Shown here piece after piece: positions 54,962 to 62,948 of a DNA stretch of 64,000 nt. A program made the position numbers and the translations under genes. Origin of the DNA: Deltaproteobacteria bacterium (lineage in GTDB: Bacteria; Bdellovibrionota_B; Oligoflexia; Oligoflexales; CAIYRB01). The notes below the pieces were generated by a model. That model was not told the origin of the DNA, searched no databases, and worked only from the letters and a program-made list of their open reading frames with translations. The DNA lies in assembly GCA_016874735.1 (NCBI GenBank), contig VGTI01000020.1, positions 1-64,000 on the forward strand, written 5' to 3'. Within the stretch, counting starts at the first letter, position 1; every line of letters starts with the position of its first letter.

Positions 54962-56134
54962 CTAGGGAACAACAAGGCCTGGAAACGCCGCCCGGGCAAT
55001 CTTCGTGTGTCCAGCGGGGGACAGGTGGAAGCAGTCCTCCGCAATGTCGGCGCCATCAAACCCAAGTTGCGCTGTTGCCGCAACATAGTGAAAACGCACT
55101 GCGACGTGTTCTGCCATCATTTTCTCATTGAGGCGCTCCACCGCCTTGGCCGTTGCCTCACGGTAATCACGCAGATGATTAGCCACGACGCTGATCTCCG
55201 CTTCGCGCTCCTTGCCCTCCAGTGGCCCCATCAAGGTCGCGCAGTACCCAACCGGATTGGGCGGCATGAGCATTGAGAAATACCAAGCTGCGCCGCGATT
55301 CTCAGCGAGCGCACCACTGCGTTTCTGCATCACTTGTTGCTGCTCAGGTGTCGGTAAAAAACGCTGATCACGCAGGGCACGGCAAGTGGTTTCACTGCCG
55401 AACGCGGTGATGTTTTTATTTAGGATACTATCGCTTGTCAGTAGTTGCAGCACTCCCAATTGTCCGAGTACGTAGACATCAGTGCCGCTGGCACCAACCT
55501 GACCGTTACGGACCATGTAGCGTAAGCCACGCTCCAAGATGGCGGCATAATCGTGAGCGCTAGTGATTTCATTGGTCGTCGCAGCACAGAGGTCGTTGCC
55601 GGTAAAGAACACGGCAATACGCGGTGGCAAGACACCGTCGGTCGCAGCAAGGACGCGGTCCACTTGCCGCGGTAACTGTGCCACCCTTGCCCCGTCATCA
55701 CCTGCAATCAGGATACTCTCAGGAGCCACCTTGAGTGCTAGGCCTAGCTGGTAGCCCCAAGAGTATTGAGGCGTATCGAGAAAACTCCGCGCGACGATCT
55801 GCATAGCATTGCGCCATATCCAGTCGGGACCACCAAAAAATTCGCGCTGACCTGGCCACAGGCGCTGCGGCGCCGGCAGGGGGTCAGGTAGCCCAGCCGC
55901 GAGATCCGCCGGCAATACTGAGGCTGTCGCCGGTAGTGGTACCTTGCCGGTAAAGACGTCCCACAGGACCAGACCATCGTACCGAAGCGCCGGATGGGTC
56001 GCCGCTCCCGTGGCGAGGCTGTCACCGAGAATGACAAGTCCAGGAGTCGACGGCGTCTCTCGGGCCCAGGCTGTCGGGCCGAGACCGGTCGTACCGCAAA
56101 CTAACGTGAGCAGGAATTCTACGAAAAATGCCAT
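54962..56134 (-). CDS. Secreted SGNH/GDSL hydrolase
   Basis: A 390-residue esterase/lipase-like hydrolase. Residues 1-25 are a Sec signal (ends TAWA-RE). Block I is VILGDSLATG with nucleophile Ser39; the block II Gly is in AGDDGAR; block III is FFTGNDLC with the oxyanion Asn; block V is EDCFHLSPAGH with catalytic Asp and His close to the C-terminus. The overall spacing and the long middle resemble phospholipase B-like SGNH enzymes more than short GDSL lipases, but the substrate is open. It lies 62 bases downstream of the UbiB-like gene and 49 bases upstream of the CDF gene on the same strand. Confidence 0.82.
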   Translation of the reverse strand: MAFFVEFLLTLVCGTTGLGPTAWARETPSTPGLVILGDSLATGAATHPALRYDGLVLWDVFTGKVPLPATASVLPADLAAGLPDPLPAPQRLWPGQREFFGGPDWIWRNAMQIVARSFLDTPQYSWGYQLGLALKVAPESILIAGDDGARVAQLPRQVDRVLAATDGVLPPRIAVFFTGNDLCAATTNEITSAHDYAAILERGLRYMVRNGQVGASGTDVYVLGQLGVLQLLTSDSILNKNITAFGSETTCRALRDQRFLPTPEQQQVMQKRSGALAENRGAAWYFSMLMPPNPVGYCATLMGPLEGKEREAEISVVANHLRDYREATAKAVERLNEKMMAEHVAVRFHYVAATAQLGFDGADIAEDCFHLSPAGHTKIARAAFPGLVVP

Positions 56135-56196
56135 CAGCGCCGCCTATCCACTTAAGGGTGTAAAACACCGGGTGAACTCGGCGGCAACGGCACCAA

Positions 56197-57615
56197 TTAG
56201 TTGAATGCCATGCGCACCATCGACGGTAAGCGCCGCCCAAAGGCAACCACTTCCTTCCAACCGGGTTTAGCAGCTTTGAATAGCACCGGCGTCGCCACCC
56301 GGGCTAGCGAAACCTGCGGATCGATGCCGCGCGCCAAGCCTTCGATCGTGACCAGGCTCTTTGCCATTAGCAAAAGCCCGTCCGGCACGGCAATCCCAAG
56401 TCTCGCGGCGCTGTTGAGGCAGGCCTCTAGTAGCTCTTGGATCGACGCTTTTTCGGCCGGATTTTCGCGGCCTTTCTTTATCATTCCCGAAACGGTCTTT
56501 AGCTCCTTACGCACATCTTCACGCTCAACCTCACGCCCGACATCGGTGCCCATAGCGACCAAGGCATCGATGAGCTGCTCTTGGTCGAGAGCAATTACGG
56601 CTTTAAGTATTGCAGCTATGTAGCGGCGATCGCTATCAAATAGCTCCCCGGCAAGGCCCCAGTCGAAAAGCCCGACATCACCGGTCTCCATCAAGATTAA
56701 GTTTCCAGCGTGCGGATCAGCGTGAAACAGACCTAATTCAAAAACTTGGACCAACAGCTCGGATAGGACGCTCTTGGCAAGTTTTTGTTTGAAAGTCGGC
56801 GGCAACTCAATCTTGCCCGCCACCACATCCGAAAGCGAAATTCCCATAAAGCGTTCAACAGTCAGTACATGCTGCGAGCAGTAGTCGGTGTTTACCTCGG
56901 GAATGAGTAGCACGCCCTGTTTCTTGCCTGCCAGTTTTTCCCGGAGTCTGATGATGGTGTCGCGCTCGCGGATGAGCGATGTTTCGCGCCTAAAATTACT
57001 GACCAGCTCACGCAGCTCACGCACGGTGCGTTTCGATACTTGCGTCAGTGCAAGTGGCTCTACCACCGCAATCAACTGATCGAGAGCAGCTGTCGTCTCC
57101 ATCATGCGCTGCTTAGCCTGCGGCTTGAGCACCTTGACGACCCACTGACGGCCATCCGAAGAAGTCGCTGCGTGCACCTGCGCCATCGATGCCACCCCGA
57201 GCGGCACTGGCTCTACTTTGAGTCCCACACGCCACTGCGGAATTTCGGTATCGAGTATGTGCTGTACTTGAGACCACGGCAATGCTGGCCAGTCCTTATA
57301 AAGCCGCGTCAGATGGAAATCATCGGCGACGGCATGCGCCTTCGGTGACATCCGACTTAGGGCGATCTGTCCGGCCTTGCCGTAGATTGGACCCAGAGCA
57401 TCAAAGAGACGCAGAGCATTATCTCCGAAAAGTTCGTAGAAGCGCTTGCCGCTAAAAATAGACTCAAAACTAGTATCGGTCACCAGTGACCGCGTAAGTT
57501 TAGTCGGCAAACCAAACACGCCGAACCGCCACCAGGCGCTAACGAGGCGCGTAAGTTCCCGTGGAATTGCCAATGCTCCAGCTTTTTCCGTACGCACAGC
57601 GGTTTTTGCCTTCAT
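56197..57615 (-). CDS. ABC1/UbiB (ADCK/AarF) family atypical kinase
   Basis: A 472-residue member of the UbiB protein-kinase-like family, linked elsewhere to quinone biosynthesis and lipid homeostasis. The family KxGQ motif is present (GPIYGKAGQIALSRMS, about residues 74-89). The nucleotide loop is PLGVASMAQVHAA where the family usually has an Ala-rich PIAAASIGQVH. VVKVLKP carries the ATP-binding Lys, FHADPHAGNL is the catalytic loop, and LFDWG replaces the common LxDFG. A hydrophobic C-terminus may contact the membrane. The start ATG 57615 has GAGG 7 bases upstream. It leads the three-gene minus-strand run and is divergent from the AMP nucleosidase gene. It is not adjacent to other ubi genes. 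Confidence 0.87.
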   Translation of the reverse strand: MKAKTAVRTEKAGALAIPRELTRLVSAWWRFGVFGLPTKLTRSLVTDTSFESIFSGKRFYELFGDNALRLFDALGPIYGKAGQIALSRMSPKAHAVADDFHLTRLYKDWPALPWSQVQHILDTEIPQWRVGLKVEPVPLGVASMAQVHAATSSDGRQWVVKVLKPQAKQRMMETTAALDQLIAVVEPLALTQVSKRTVRELRELVSNFRRETSLIRERDTIIRLREKLAGKKQGVLLIPEVNTDYCSQHVLTVERFMGISLSDVVAGKIELPPTFKQKLAKSVLSELLVQVFELGLFHADPHAGNLILMETGDVGLFDWGLAGELFDSDRRYIAAILKAVIALDQEQLIDALVAMGTDVGREVEREDVRKELKTVSGMIKKGRENPAEKASIQELLEACLNSAARLGIAVPDGLLLMAKSLVTIEGLARGIDPQVSLARVATPVLFKAAKPGWKEVVAFGRRLPSMVRMAFN

Positions 57616-57695
57616 GGGGAAGCCTCGAGATCTTGTTGACGGTCGCTAATTGAGTCGAGATGGCCTATCATTAATCATCATACGAGGACTTTAAT

Positions 57696-58472
57696 ATGAA
57701 GACCAAGGCCGAGATCGTAAAGAATTGGTTACCGCGCTACACTGGCACGCCTATTGAACAATTTGGCGAATATATACTACTGACCAATTTCTCGAACTAC
57801 CTCGAGAAGTTTGCTAAACGCTTCGACGTGCCAATACTGGGTAACGGTCGCGCCATGCAGACTGCCACCCATGAGCCCTCCGGGCTGACACTGATTAATT
57901 ACGGCATGGGATCTGCCAATGCCGCGACAATCATGGACTTGCTTATGGCCATTAAACCCAAGGGGGTCCTCTTCCTAGGTAAATGTGGCGGTGTGAAAGA
58001 ATCCACCGAGCTGGGTCATTTTATTCTACCGATGGCAGCGATTCGCGGCGAGGGTACCTCGAACGACTACCTCGCCCCTGAGGTGCCAGCGATGCCGTCA
58101 TTCAAACTGCATAAATTTGTGTCCGAGAAAATCGTCGAGTCATCTATGGACTACCGGACCGGGGTGATCTACACCACCAACCGGCGAGTCTGGGAGCACG
58201 ACGAGGGTTTCAAACAAAAGCTGCGCGATCTGCGCGTCATCGGCGTCGACATGGAGACGGCAACGATCTTTACCGTCGGTGTCGCCAACGAGATCCCGCG
58301 CGGCGCCCTGCTGCTCGTTTCAGACCGCCCGATGACCCCAGAGGGCGTCAAGACCGAGAGCAGCGACAAGATCGTGACCGAACGCTTTGTCGATCTGCAC
58401 TTGGACATCGGTATCCGGGCGATGACCGAAATTGGGGTCAAGGGCGAGAAGATCAAACACTTCACTTACTGA
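57696..58472 (+). CDS. amn: AMP nucleosidase, short form
   Basis: A 258-residue cytoplasmic enzyme of the nucleoside phosphorylase fold that splits AMP into adenine and ribose 5-phosphate. It shows the nearly invariant features of the short AMP nucleosidases best known from Bacteroidetes: TKAEIVKNWLPRYTG at the start, FGEYILLTNF, INYGMGSANAA, FLGKCGGV, IRGEGTSNDY, TTNRRVWEHDE, GVDMETATIF with the base/ribose-contacting Glu, and LLVSDRPM. It lacks the N-terminal regulatory domain of the 480-residue E. coli Amn. ATG 57696 has GAGGA 7 bases upstream. It stands alone, divergent from the UbiB-like gene. Confidence 0.92.
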   Translation: MKTKAEIVKNWLPRYTGTPIEQFGEYILLTNFSNYLEKFAKRFDVPILGNGRAMQTATHEPSGLTLINYGMGSANAATIMDLLMAIKPKGVLFLGKCGGVKESTELGHFILPMAAIRGEGTSNDYLAPEVPAMPSFKLHKFVSEKIVESSMDYRTGVIYTTNRRVWEHDEGFKQKLRDLRVIGVDMETATIFTVGVANEIPRGALLLVSDRPMTPEGVKTESSDKIVTERFVDLHLDIGIRAMTEIGVKGEKIKHFTY

Positions 58473-58579
58473 GCGCTCACGCAAATACCCTTGATTGTCT
58501 CGCATGCTTGATTGATCATCTGGACTGATCGTGAGGACTTGGGGACTTTGCGCGGTGGCCCCTTCATAAGGAAGACAAG

Positions 58580-59479
58580 ATGGCCGTAAATTTGTTGCCA
58601 GCAGCTGCTATGGGTTTCGCAGCTATTACGTCTGGAATCGCAATCTACCAATGGCGCCGCGCGGCCGGACTTTACTCCCTCCTGGTTGAAGGTGCCAATC
58701 GTTACGAGGAGTTGCGTCAACGCGGGACGTCTTTAGAGCAGCTAAGTAAGCAGCACGAGGATCAGTTCCGTAAGCAGAGTGAGGCCAACAAGAGAATCAA
58801 CCAAAGTCTCGACGAGGCCCGCGCGCAGACGGCAACGCTCACCCAACGGCTTGAGCAAAAAACACATGAGATTCATGTGGTTACAGAAAAGCTGGAGCTC
58901 CAGAAAAAACATCTCGAGCGGCAACTCGCTAAGGCGGAAGAACAAACGACGATTGCCGAGCAGCAACGCCTGGATGCCGTCGCGCGCTTGACAGCGTCTG
59001 AGCGGCAATTAAGCGAGCTGCAACGTACTAGCCGCGAAGAGAAGTCGACGCTGCAGCAGGAGCTTAGCCTCCGCGACAAAGACTGGCAGGCGCGGCTATA
59101 CGAAGCTGAGAAGGCAAAAGTGTCCGCCGAGAAGGCAGCCAAGTCTGGGGACCCCGTCGAGCTCAAGCGCTACAAGCGCAAAGTCGCTCAGTACGACCGG
59201 CTGTACGCCAGCATGAAGGGGCTCAGAGAGCTTAGTGAGGAGCGTAACCGCAACTGGGAAGTCGCCCTAAGCAAGTTGTCCCTTTGGATCCTGGAAGAGA
59301 AAGGCATCACGCCAATTCCGAAGGCGATCGGCCCGTTGGTGGGGACAGCCTTACAGTCCATAGGCGCCCAACTGATCACGGACATTGAAGGCGATGAGCG
59401 CGAGGGCGGCGCGTCGCATATCCATGAGATCCCAGATCCGCTTGAGGCTGAGGATCCAACAGATCATGTCGAAGGATAA
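58580..59479 (+). CDS. Membrane-anchored coiled-coil protein, unknown function
   Basis: A 299-residue protein with one N-terminal membrane segment (residues 4-23) followed by a long coiled coil (about 40-230) rich in Glu, Gln, Lys and Arg with heptad-like Leu spacing. The last 60 residues are acidic (EAEDPTDH near the end) and may be disordered; before them a short Pro/Ile/Gly-rich stretch (EEKGITPIPKAIGP) breaks the helix. I do not recognise a family. Layout resembles RmuC-like or envelope scaffold proteins only in general. ATG 58580 has AAGGA 6 bases upstream. Its stop overlaps the TrmH start by 14 bases, so the two are translationally coupled. Confidence 0.75.
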   Translation: MAVNLLPAAAMGFAAITSGIAIYQWRRAAGLYSLLVEGANRYEELRQRGTSLEQLSKQHEDQFRKQSEANKRINQSLDEARAQTATLTQRLEQKTHEIHVVTEKLELQKKHLERQLAKAEEQTTIAEQQRLDAVARLTASERQLSELQRTSREEKSTLQQELSLRDKDWQARLYEAEKAKVSAEKAAKSGDPVELKRYKRKVAQYDRLYASMKGLRELSEERNRNWEVALSKLSLWILEEKGITPIPKAIGPLVGTALQSIGAQLITDIEGDEREGGASHIHEIPDPLEAEDPTDHVEG

Positions 59480-60212
59480 CGACACACCAGCGACTCCAGG
59501 CGATCCGTTGCGCGAGCTAGAATTTAGCGGTACCAAGACGACCGGTTATCCGGCTGACGCTTGGGATTTGATGAACGCTATGCTGACTGAGGCGCGCCGC
59601 GCGCGCATGCTGCGTGTCGCGCACGGTCGTACCCAACATATCCGTCTGGTGGTCCAGGATGTCCACGACCCGCACAACATCTCGGCTTGCCTTAGGTCAG
59701 CCGATGCCTTCGGTATTCAGCACTGCCACGTGGTAACACTTAAACAAAGTTTTCGTACCTCGACCGTGGCGCGTGGCGTCGGGTCTTGGTTAACCCTGCA
59801 TCGCCACCATACCGTCGAAGACTGCGTGGCCAAACTGCGGGCCGACGGATTCAAACTGTATGCCGGAGTGCCCGCGCCGACAGCGGTGCCACTCCATGAA
59901 CTACCCGTGGACGACAAGATTGCCGTTGTTTTTGGCAACGAACACGCAGGCATCGACTCGGCCTGGCTACCTCACATGGACCGACTTTTTACGATCCCCA
60001 TGTTCGGAATGGTCGAAAGCCTCAATATATCTGTTGGTGCCGCCATCACCATGCAGCACTTGACCCATCGAGCCAGGGAATCCCTGGGCACGACCACTTT
60101 TGCACTTTCAACCGGCGAACGCCAAGGGCTCCTGAACAAATGGATCTGCGATCAGCTGCAGGCGTGGCCGCAAATACTACCACGTCTCAGGGCCGGCAAA
60201 TCGAGCTCCTAG
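59466..60212 (+). CDS. trmH: SpoU-family tRNA/rRNA 2'-O-methyltransferase (TrmH-like)
   Basis: A 248-residue SPOUT (trefoil-knot) methyltransferase using S-adenosylmethionine to methylate a ribose 2'-OH. The three SpoU motifs are present: NISACLRSADAFG (71-83) with catalytic Arg77, VVFGNEHAGI, and IPMFGMVESLNISVGAAI. The flanking helices, including a C-terminal RQGLLNKWICDQLQAWPQ helix, match TrmH (Gm18 of tRNA) better than RlmB, but the exact target is inferred. ATG 59466 is used; the frame is open upstream to 59385 inside the coiled-coil gene but the motif alignment starts after 59466. It overlaps the preceding gene by 14 bases and the convergent lipoprotein stop by 4 bases. Confidence 0.87.
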   Translation: MSKDNDTPATPGDPLRELEFSGTKTTGYPADAWDLMNAMLTEARRARMLRVAHGRTQHIRLVVQDVHDPHNISACLRSADAFGIQHCHVVTLKQSFRTSTVARGVGSWLTLHRHHTVEDCVAKLRADGFKLYAGVPAPTAVPLHELPVDDKIAVVFGNEHAGIDSAWLPHMDRLFTIPMFGMVESLNISVGAAITMQHLTHRARESLGTTTFALSTGERQGLLNKWICDQLQAWPQILPRLRAGKSSS

Positions 60213-60595
60213 TGCGCCAATGCGGCCTTGGGATTCTCGGGTACTACCCCGCTACAGCGAGACGACGGGGTCGCTAACTCGCCCTTGGTGACGCGGTTCT
60301 GAGGATCGACCGTGAAGTGCACCGTGCATACGGTATGATCCACCACTACACGGTCGGCCATGGCTCGGTGGTCACTAGTCATAACAAACGGGACTTCACG
60401 ATGCACTTCGTAGGTGTAAGTCTTCGATCCGTCAGGAGCGACCGCTGTGCACGTCGGCTCGCCCATTGCCTGAAGCAGGGGGGCGGCTGGCTCGTTATGC
60501 CAGGACTCAAGCCGTTCCTTGGATGACACCGTAGAGGCACAAGATACTGAAAGTACACATGAAAGTAGTGTAGTCAGTGTTGTCAGCGTGCGCAT
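60209..60595 (-). CDS. Small lipoprotein, SmpA/OmlA-like pattern
   Basis: A 128-residue lipoprotein: hydrophobic signal, lipobox LSVSC (Cys19). The mature part has a GxP turn (AMGEPTCTAVAPDG), then KTYTYEV, a pattern seen in many small envelope lipoproteins (L-x-x-x-G-x-P, then DG-x-x-x-Y-x-Y) though I cannot name the family firmly. Three further Cys residues (about 49, 91, 113) could form disulfides. ATG 60595 has a strong GGGAGGG 8 bases upstream. Its stop overlaps that of trmH by four bases on the opposite strand. Confidence 0.7.
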   Translation of the reverse strand: MRTLTTLTTLLSCVLSVSCASTVSSKERLESWHNEPAAPLLQAMGEPTCTAVAPDGSKTYTYEVHREVPFVMTSDHRAMADRVVVDHTVCTVHFTVDPQNRVTKGELATPSSRCSGVVPENPKAALAH

Positions 60596-60898
60596 AATTC
60601 ATGCCCTCCCAGTTTGGCCCATAAGGCTTATCGCCATTTTGGGTGGGGAGCTTTAGCCCCTCTTAAAGTGGTCCACTTAATTGTTGGTCCAACTTCATAA
60701 CATCCCGCTTTCTTTGAATTTACTTAGGGGTAAGGCGGTGAATTTTACCCGATCCAGGCAAGCCTCTCACACGACGGGGGAATTCGTCTTGTACCAACAA
60801 TTAAGTGGACCAATTGAAAAAAGACCTAAAGTTTTCTGCAAAAATGCCGATACGCGGGCTAGTCAAAATCAGGATCTAAGAATTTCTTAGAGGTAGGT
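60596..60898. other. Divergent intergenic region holding an inverted-repeat element
   Basis: Three hundred and three bases lie between two divergent lipoprotein genes. The left part carries the SD of the minus-strand gene and a small GGGG/CCCC hairpin (about 60644-60659). Most of the rest is the 144-bp element at 60669-60812. The right end carries the SD (AGAGG) of the 60899 gene. No coding frame here looks real. Confidence 0.6.
60669..60812. mobile_element. 144-bp MITE-like element with perfect 20-bp terminal inverted repeats
   Basis: The left arm (60669-60688, begins TGGTCCACTT) and the right arm (60793-60812, ends AAGTGGACCA) are perfect reverse complements over 20 bases, and pairing stops exactly at both edges. 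Ends are TG...CA, as in IS3/IS21-type elements. A second TGGTCCA copy lies just inside the left arm (60685-60691), and an internal GGGTAA/TTACCC stem (60728-60750) sits in the middle. There is no transposase and no clear target duplication, so a non-autonomous remnant is likely; a regulatory palindrome or strong transcript hairpin is the alternative. Confidence 0.5.
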
Positions 60899-61954
60899 AT
60901 GATACTACGACTTTCAGGCTCGATGGCTATTTGTGTGCTGCTTGCAGCATGCGGGGACAAGAACTCTTTGAGCGATCTCGCGAGTAACGAGTTTGCTGCC
61001 GAGATTGACGAGCTAGGAAGTCTCTTGGACGGCATGCAGAAGGGTTCGGACTTCGGCGAGCGCCTGGCAAGTGTAGCAGCCAAGTCACCTAAGGACTTTA
61101 TCGCTGGCCTGACTAAAGGGATGACGGACGAGGCCTTCACATTTAACGGTCTCCGATTCGATGGCATCAAGTCAAAAATGGTCGCCAAAGGCAAGGTGGT
61201 CTCCACGCTTCAGGCCAAAATTGCTAAGACATACAGATCACCGGCCGGGCTCTTTGCGGCGCATGGACTCGGCAAGAAAGTCGATCGTTCGGAGCTGGCT
61301 GCTTACTTCACCGTGGCCAAACTTGGCCTAACAGCCTTGACTAGCGGCAGATCCCCGACGCAAGAGCTCGACTCCTGGACCGTAGCCAGGGCACTGCATG
61401 TGGCAGCGGCCTTGGCGACGGTTGGCAACACCGATACGGCTGCTCTAGCACTCGCGGCGAAGCCTACTACCGTGAAGGACACAGGCATTTCCGGAAAATA
61501 TAGCTCCTGCGATGCTGCAAGTAAACACGCCAAGGAAAAGTCATACATCTGCCACACAGACGCAGTGAGTGGATCCATTGGCTACATGTCGGCTGACCGC
61601 TCGAATTGGATTGATGCTGTTTCGGGCAAGGAGTTCAAATCCTGTGGTGATAACGCAAAAAACATTAAAAATGGCTGGGGTTGGATTCCGGATCCGAAGA
61701 ACCCCAAGGGGGGCGAATCATGTCATGTCAACGTCAATGGCACCGACTCGTTCTACAAAGATGAAATAGCCGAAATCTGCAAGCAAGGCTCCGAGAGCGC
61801 GAAAACTAACGCCGACTTCTGCAGCAAGAAACATGACTCCCAGGAGGAATTCGAAGAGAAGTTGAAAAAAGGCGAGATAACCATCGAAAGCTCGACCCCC
61901 TCGGAGGAGGGAGCAAATAAAAACAAGAAGCCTACAGATCCGAAAAAAAAATAA
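60899..61954 (+). CDS. Lipoprotein of unknown function
   Basis: A 351-residue lipoprotein: signal residues 1-18 with lipobox LAAC (Cys19). The first half (about 25-190) is Ala/Leu-rich and helical. The second half is different: about residues 200-310 are polar with eight Cys residues in loops (SSCDAA, YICHTD, FKSCGD, ESCHV, EICKQ, DFCSK), suggesting a disulfide-stabilised module. The last 45 residues are Lys/Glu-rich and end in KKK. No family recognised. ATG 60899 follows AGAGGT. Transcribed away from the small lipoprotein at 60595 and closed by a hairpin terminator at 61984. Confidence 0.68.
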   Translation: MILRLSGSMAICVLLAACGDKNSLSDLASNEFAAEIDELGSLLDGMQKGSDFGERLASVAAKSPKDFIAGLTKGMTDEAFTFNGLRFDGIKSKMVAKGKVVSTLQAKIAKTYRSPAGLFAAHGLGKKVDRSELAAYFTVAKLGLTALTSGRSPTQELDSWTVARALHVAAALATVGNTDTAALALAAKPTTVKDTGISGKYSSCDAASKHAKEKSYICHTDAVSGSIGYMSADRSNWIDAVSGKEFKSCGDNAKNIKNGWGWIPDPKNPKGGESCHVNVNGTDSFYKDEIAEICKQGSESAKTNADFCSKKHDSQEEFEEKLKKGEITIESSTPSEEGANKNKKPTDPKKK

Positions 61955-61983
61955 CGGCCAATCAAGATATCACTGAGATGAAA

Positions 61984-62016
61984 AGAGGACCCCGACCCGG
62001 GTCCTCTCCTTCTTTC
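61984..62016 (+). terminator. Rho-independent terminator after the 60899 lipoprotein
   Basis: A perfect 9-bp stem, AGAGGACCC (61984-61992) with GGGTCCTCT (61999-62007), six-base loop, followed by a C/T-rich tail (ccttcttt). It sits 29 bases past the stop codon. Confidence 0.75.
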
Positions 62017-62075
62017 CGTAGCGGCAACTCCTGTGCTAAGCTCAGCGACGAACCTAGCAACGAGTTTAATGCCCT

Positions 62076-62864
62076 ATGAAAAGCCGCAAAATTCAGACTA
62101 TTCACCGTTCGTGGTTAATCCTGCTCATTTGCGTCGGCGCCACTCTACCCGTAGCCGGATGCGTCAGCGTACCGACCAAAACTCCTTACGGTGTGCAAGA
62201 GGGTCATCTGAGCTACGTGCCGGCGCGGATCGCCACGCTAAACTGTCAAGCGTGGCCAGCGGGCGCGCGCTTTAAGAGTCTTCCGCTAAGTAATTTTGGC
62301 GAGCAGCAATTAGCGACTCTGTGTACGCAGTTTGACGCCTTTGTCCTCAAGAGCTTCAACGACCAGCCTTACATGAAAGGTTATTCGCCAAAATTTGTCT
62401 TGCAGCAGCTGAAGGACGCGAGTTTGACCGATTTACCTGCTGAATTAGCCCCAATTTGGGCGCATCGCCGCAGCGACTGCGGTGACTGCCAAACGGTGCC
62501 CGCGTTTTACAACGCCTCACTCGCAGGGCGTCTCGAGTGGCTCGCGTGGCTCAATAAAGTCAGCAAAAACGTGCGTCATGCGGATGCCGTGTTACTACCT
62601 TTTGTGACTTATGGCTACGAGCGCCTGTATGACGACCGCGGCCTAGCTGTCGCTGAGCGAGGGGCCGGCGTCACACTACTGCTCGTCGACACCAATAACG
62701 GTGAATTACTGTGGGCGGGTGGCCGCGAGGCCAGTGTGCCACATAAGGCATTGGCGGGAAGTGGTGACTCTAAACAGCTTTCGCTGCCTAGTTGGGACGA
62801 TATCAGTGCCCGCCTATTTGCCGAACCGCTATGGAGTGCTTTTCCCGGGCGGCAGGTGTATTAA
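62076..62864 (+). CDS. Hypothetical lipoprotein
   Basis: A 262-residue lipoprotein with a signal of 28 residues and lipobox VAGC (Cys29). The mature part has two close Cys pairs (RSDCGDCQT near residue 135, and an earlier NCQAW/TLCTQ pair). A conserved-looking core (DAVLLPFVTYGYERLYDDRG, then VTLLLVDTNNGELLWAGGRE, then a DDISARLFAEPLWSAFP end) resembles the nucleotide-binding-like fold of envelope lipoproteins that report a value or assemble a complex, such as GNA1162/LpoB types, but this is only a fold-pattern impression. The SD is weak. It is the gene just before the acyl-CoA carboxylase, 84 bases upstream. Confidence 0.65.
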   Translation: MKSRKIQTIHRSWLILLICVGATLPVAGCVSVPTKTPYGVQEGHLSYVPARIATLNCQAWPAGARFKSLPLSNFGEQQLATLCTQFDAFVLKSFNDQPYMKGYSPKFVLQQLKDASLTDLPAELAPIWAHRRSDCGDCQTVPAFYNASLAGRLEWLAWLNKVSKNVRHADAVLLPFVTYGYERLYDDRGLAVAERGAGVTLLLVDTNNGELLWAGGREASVPHKALAGSGDSKQLSLPSWDDISARLFAEPLWSAFPGRQVY

Positions 62865-62948
62865 TAAAATGTCGCTGCAAGGCTTCTGGTTGGCAGATGT
62901 AGGACCGACGGGAAGTTGAACATTGCTGGATAGCAGAGGAGCGCTGGC

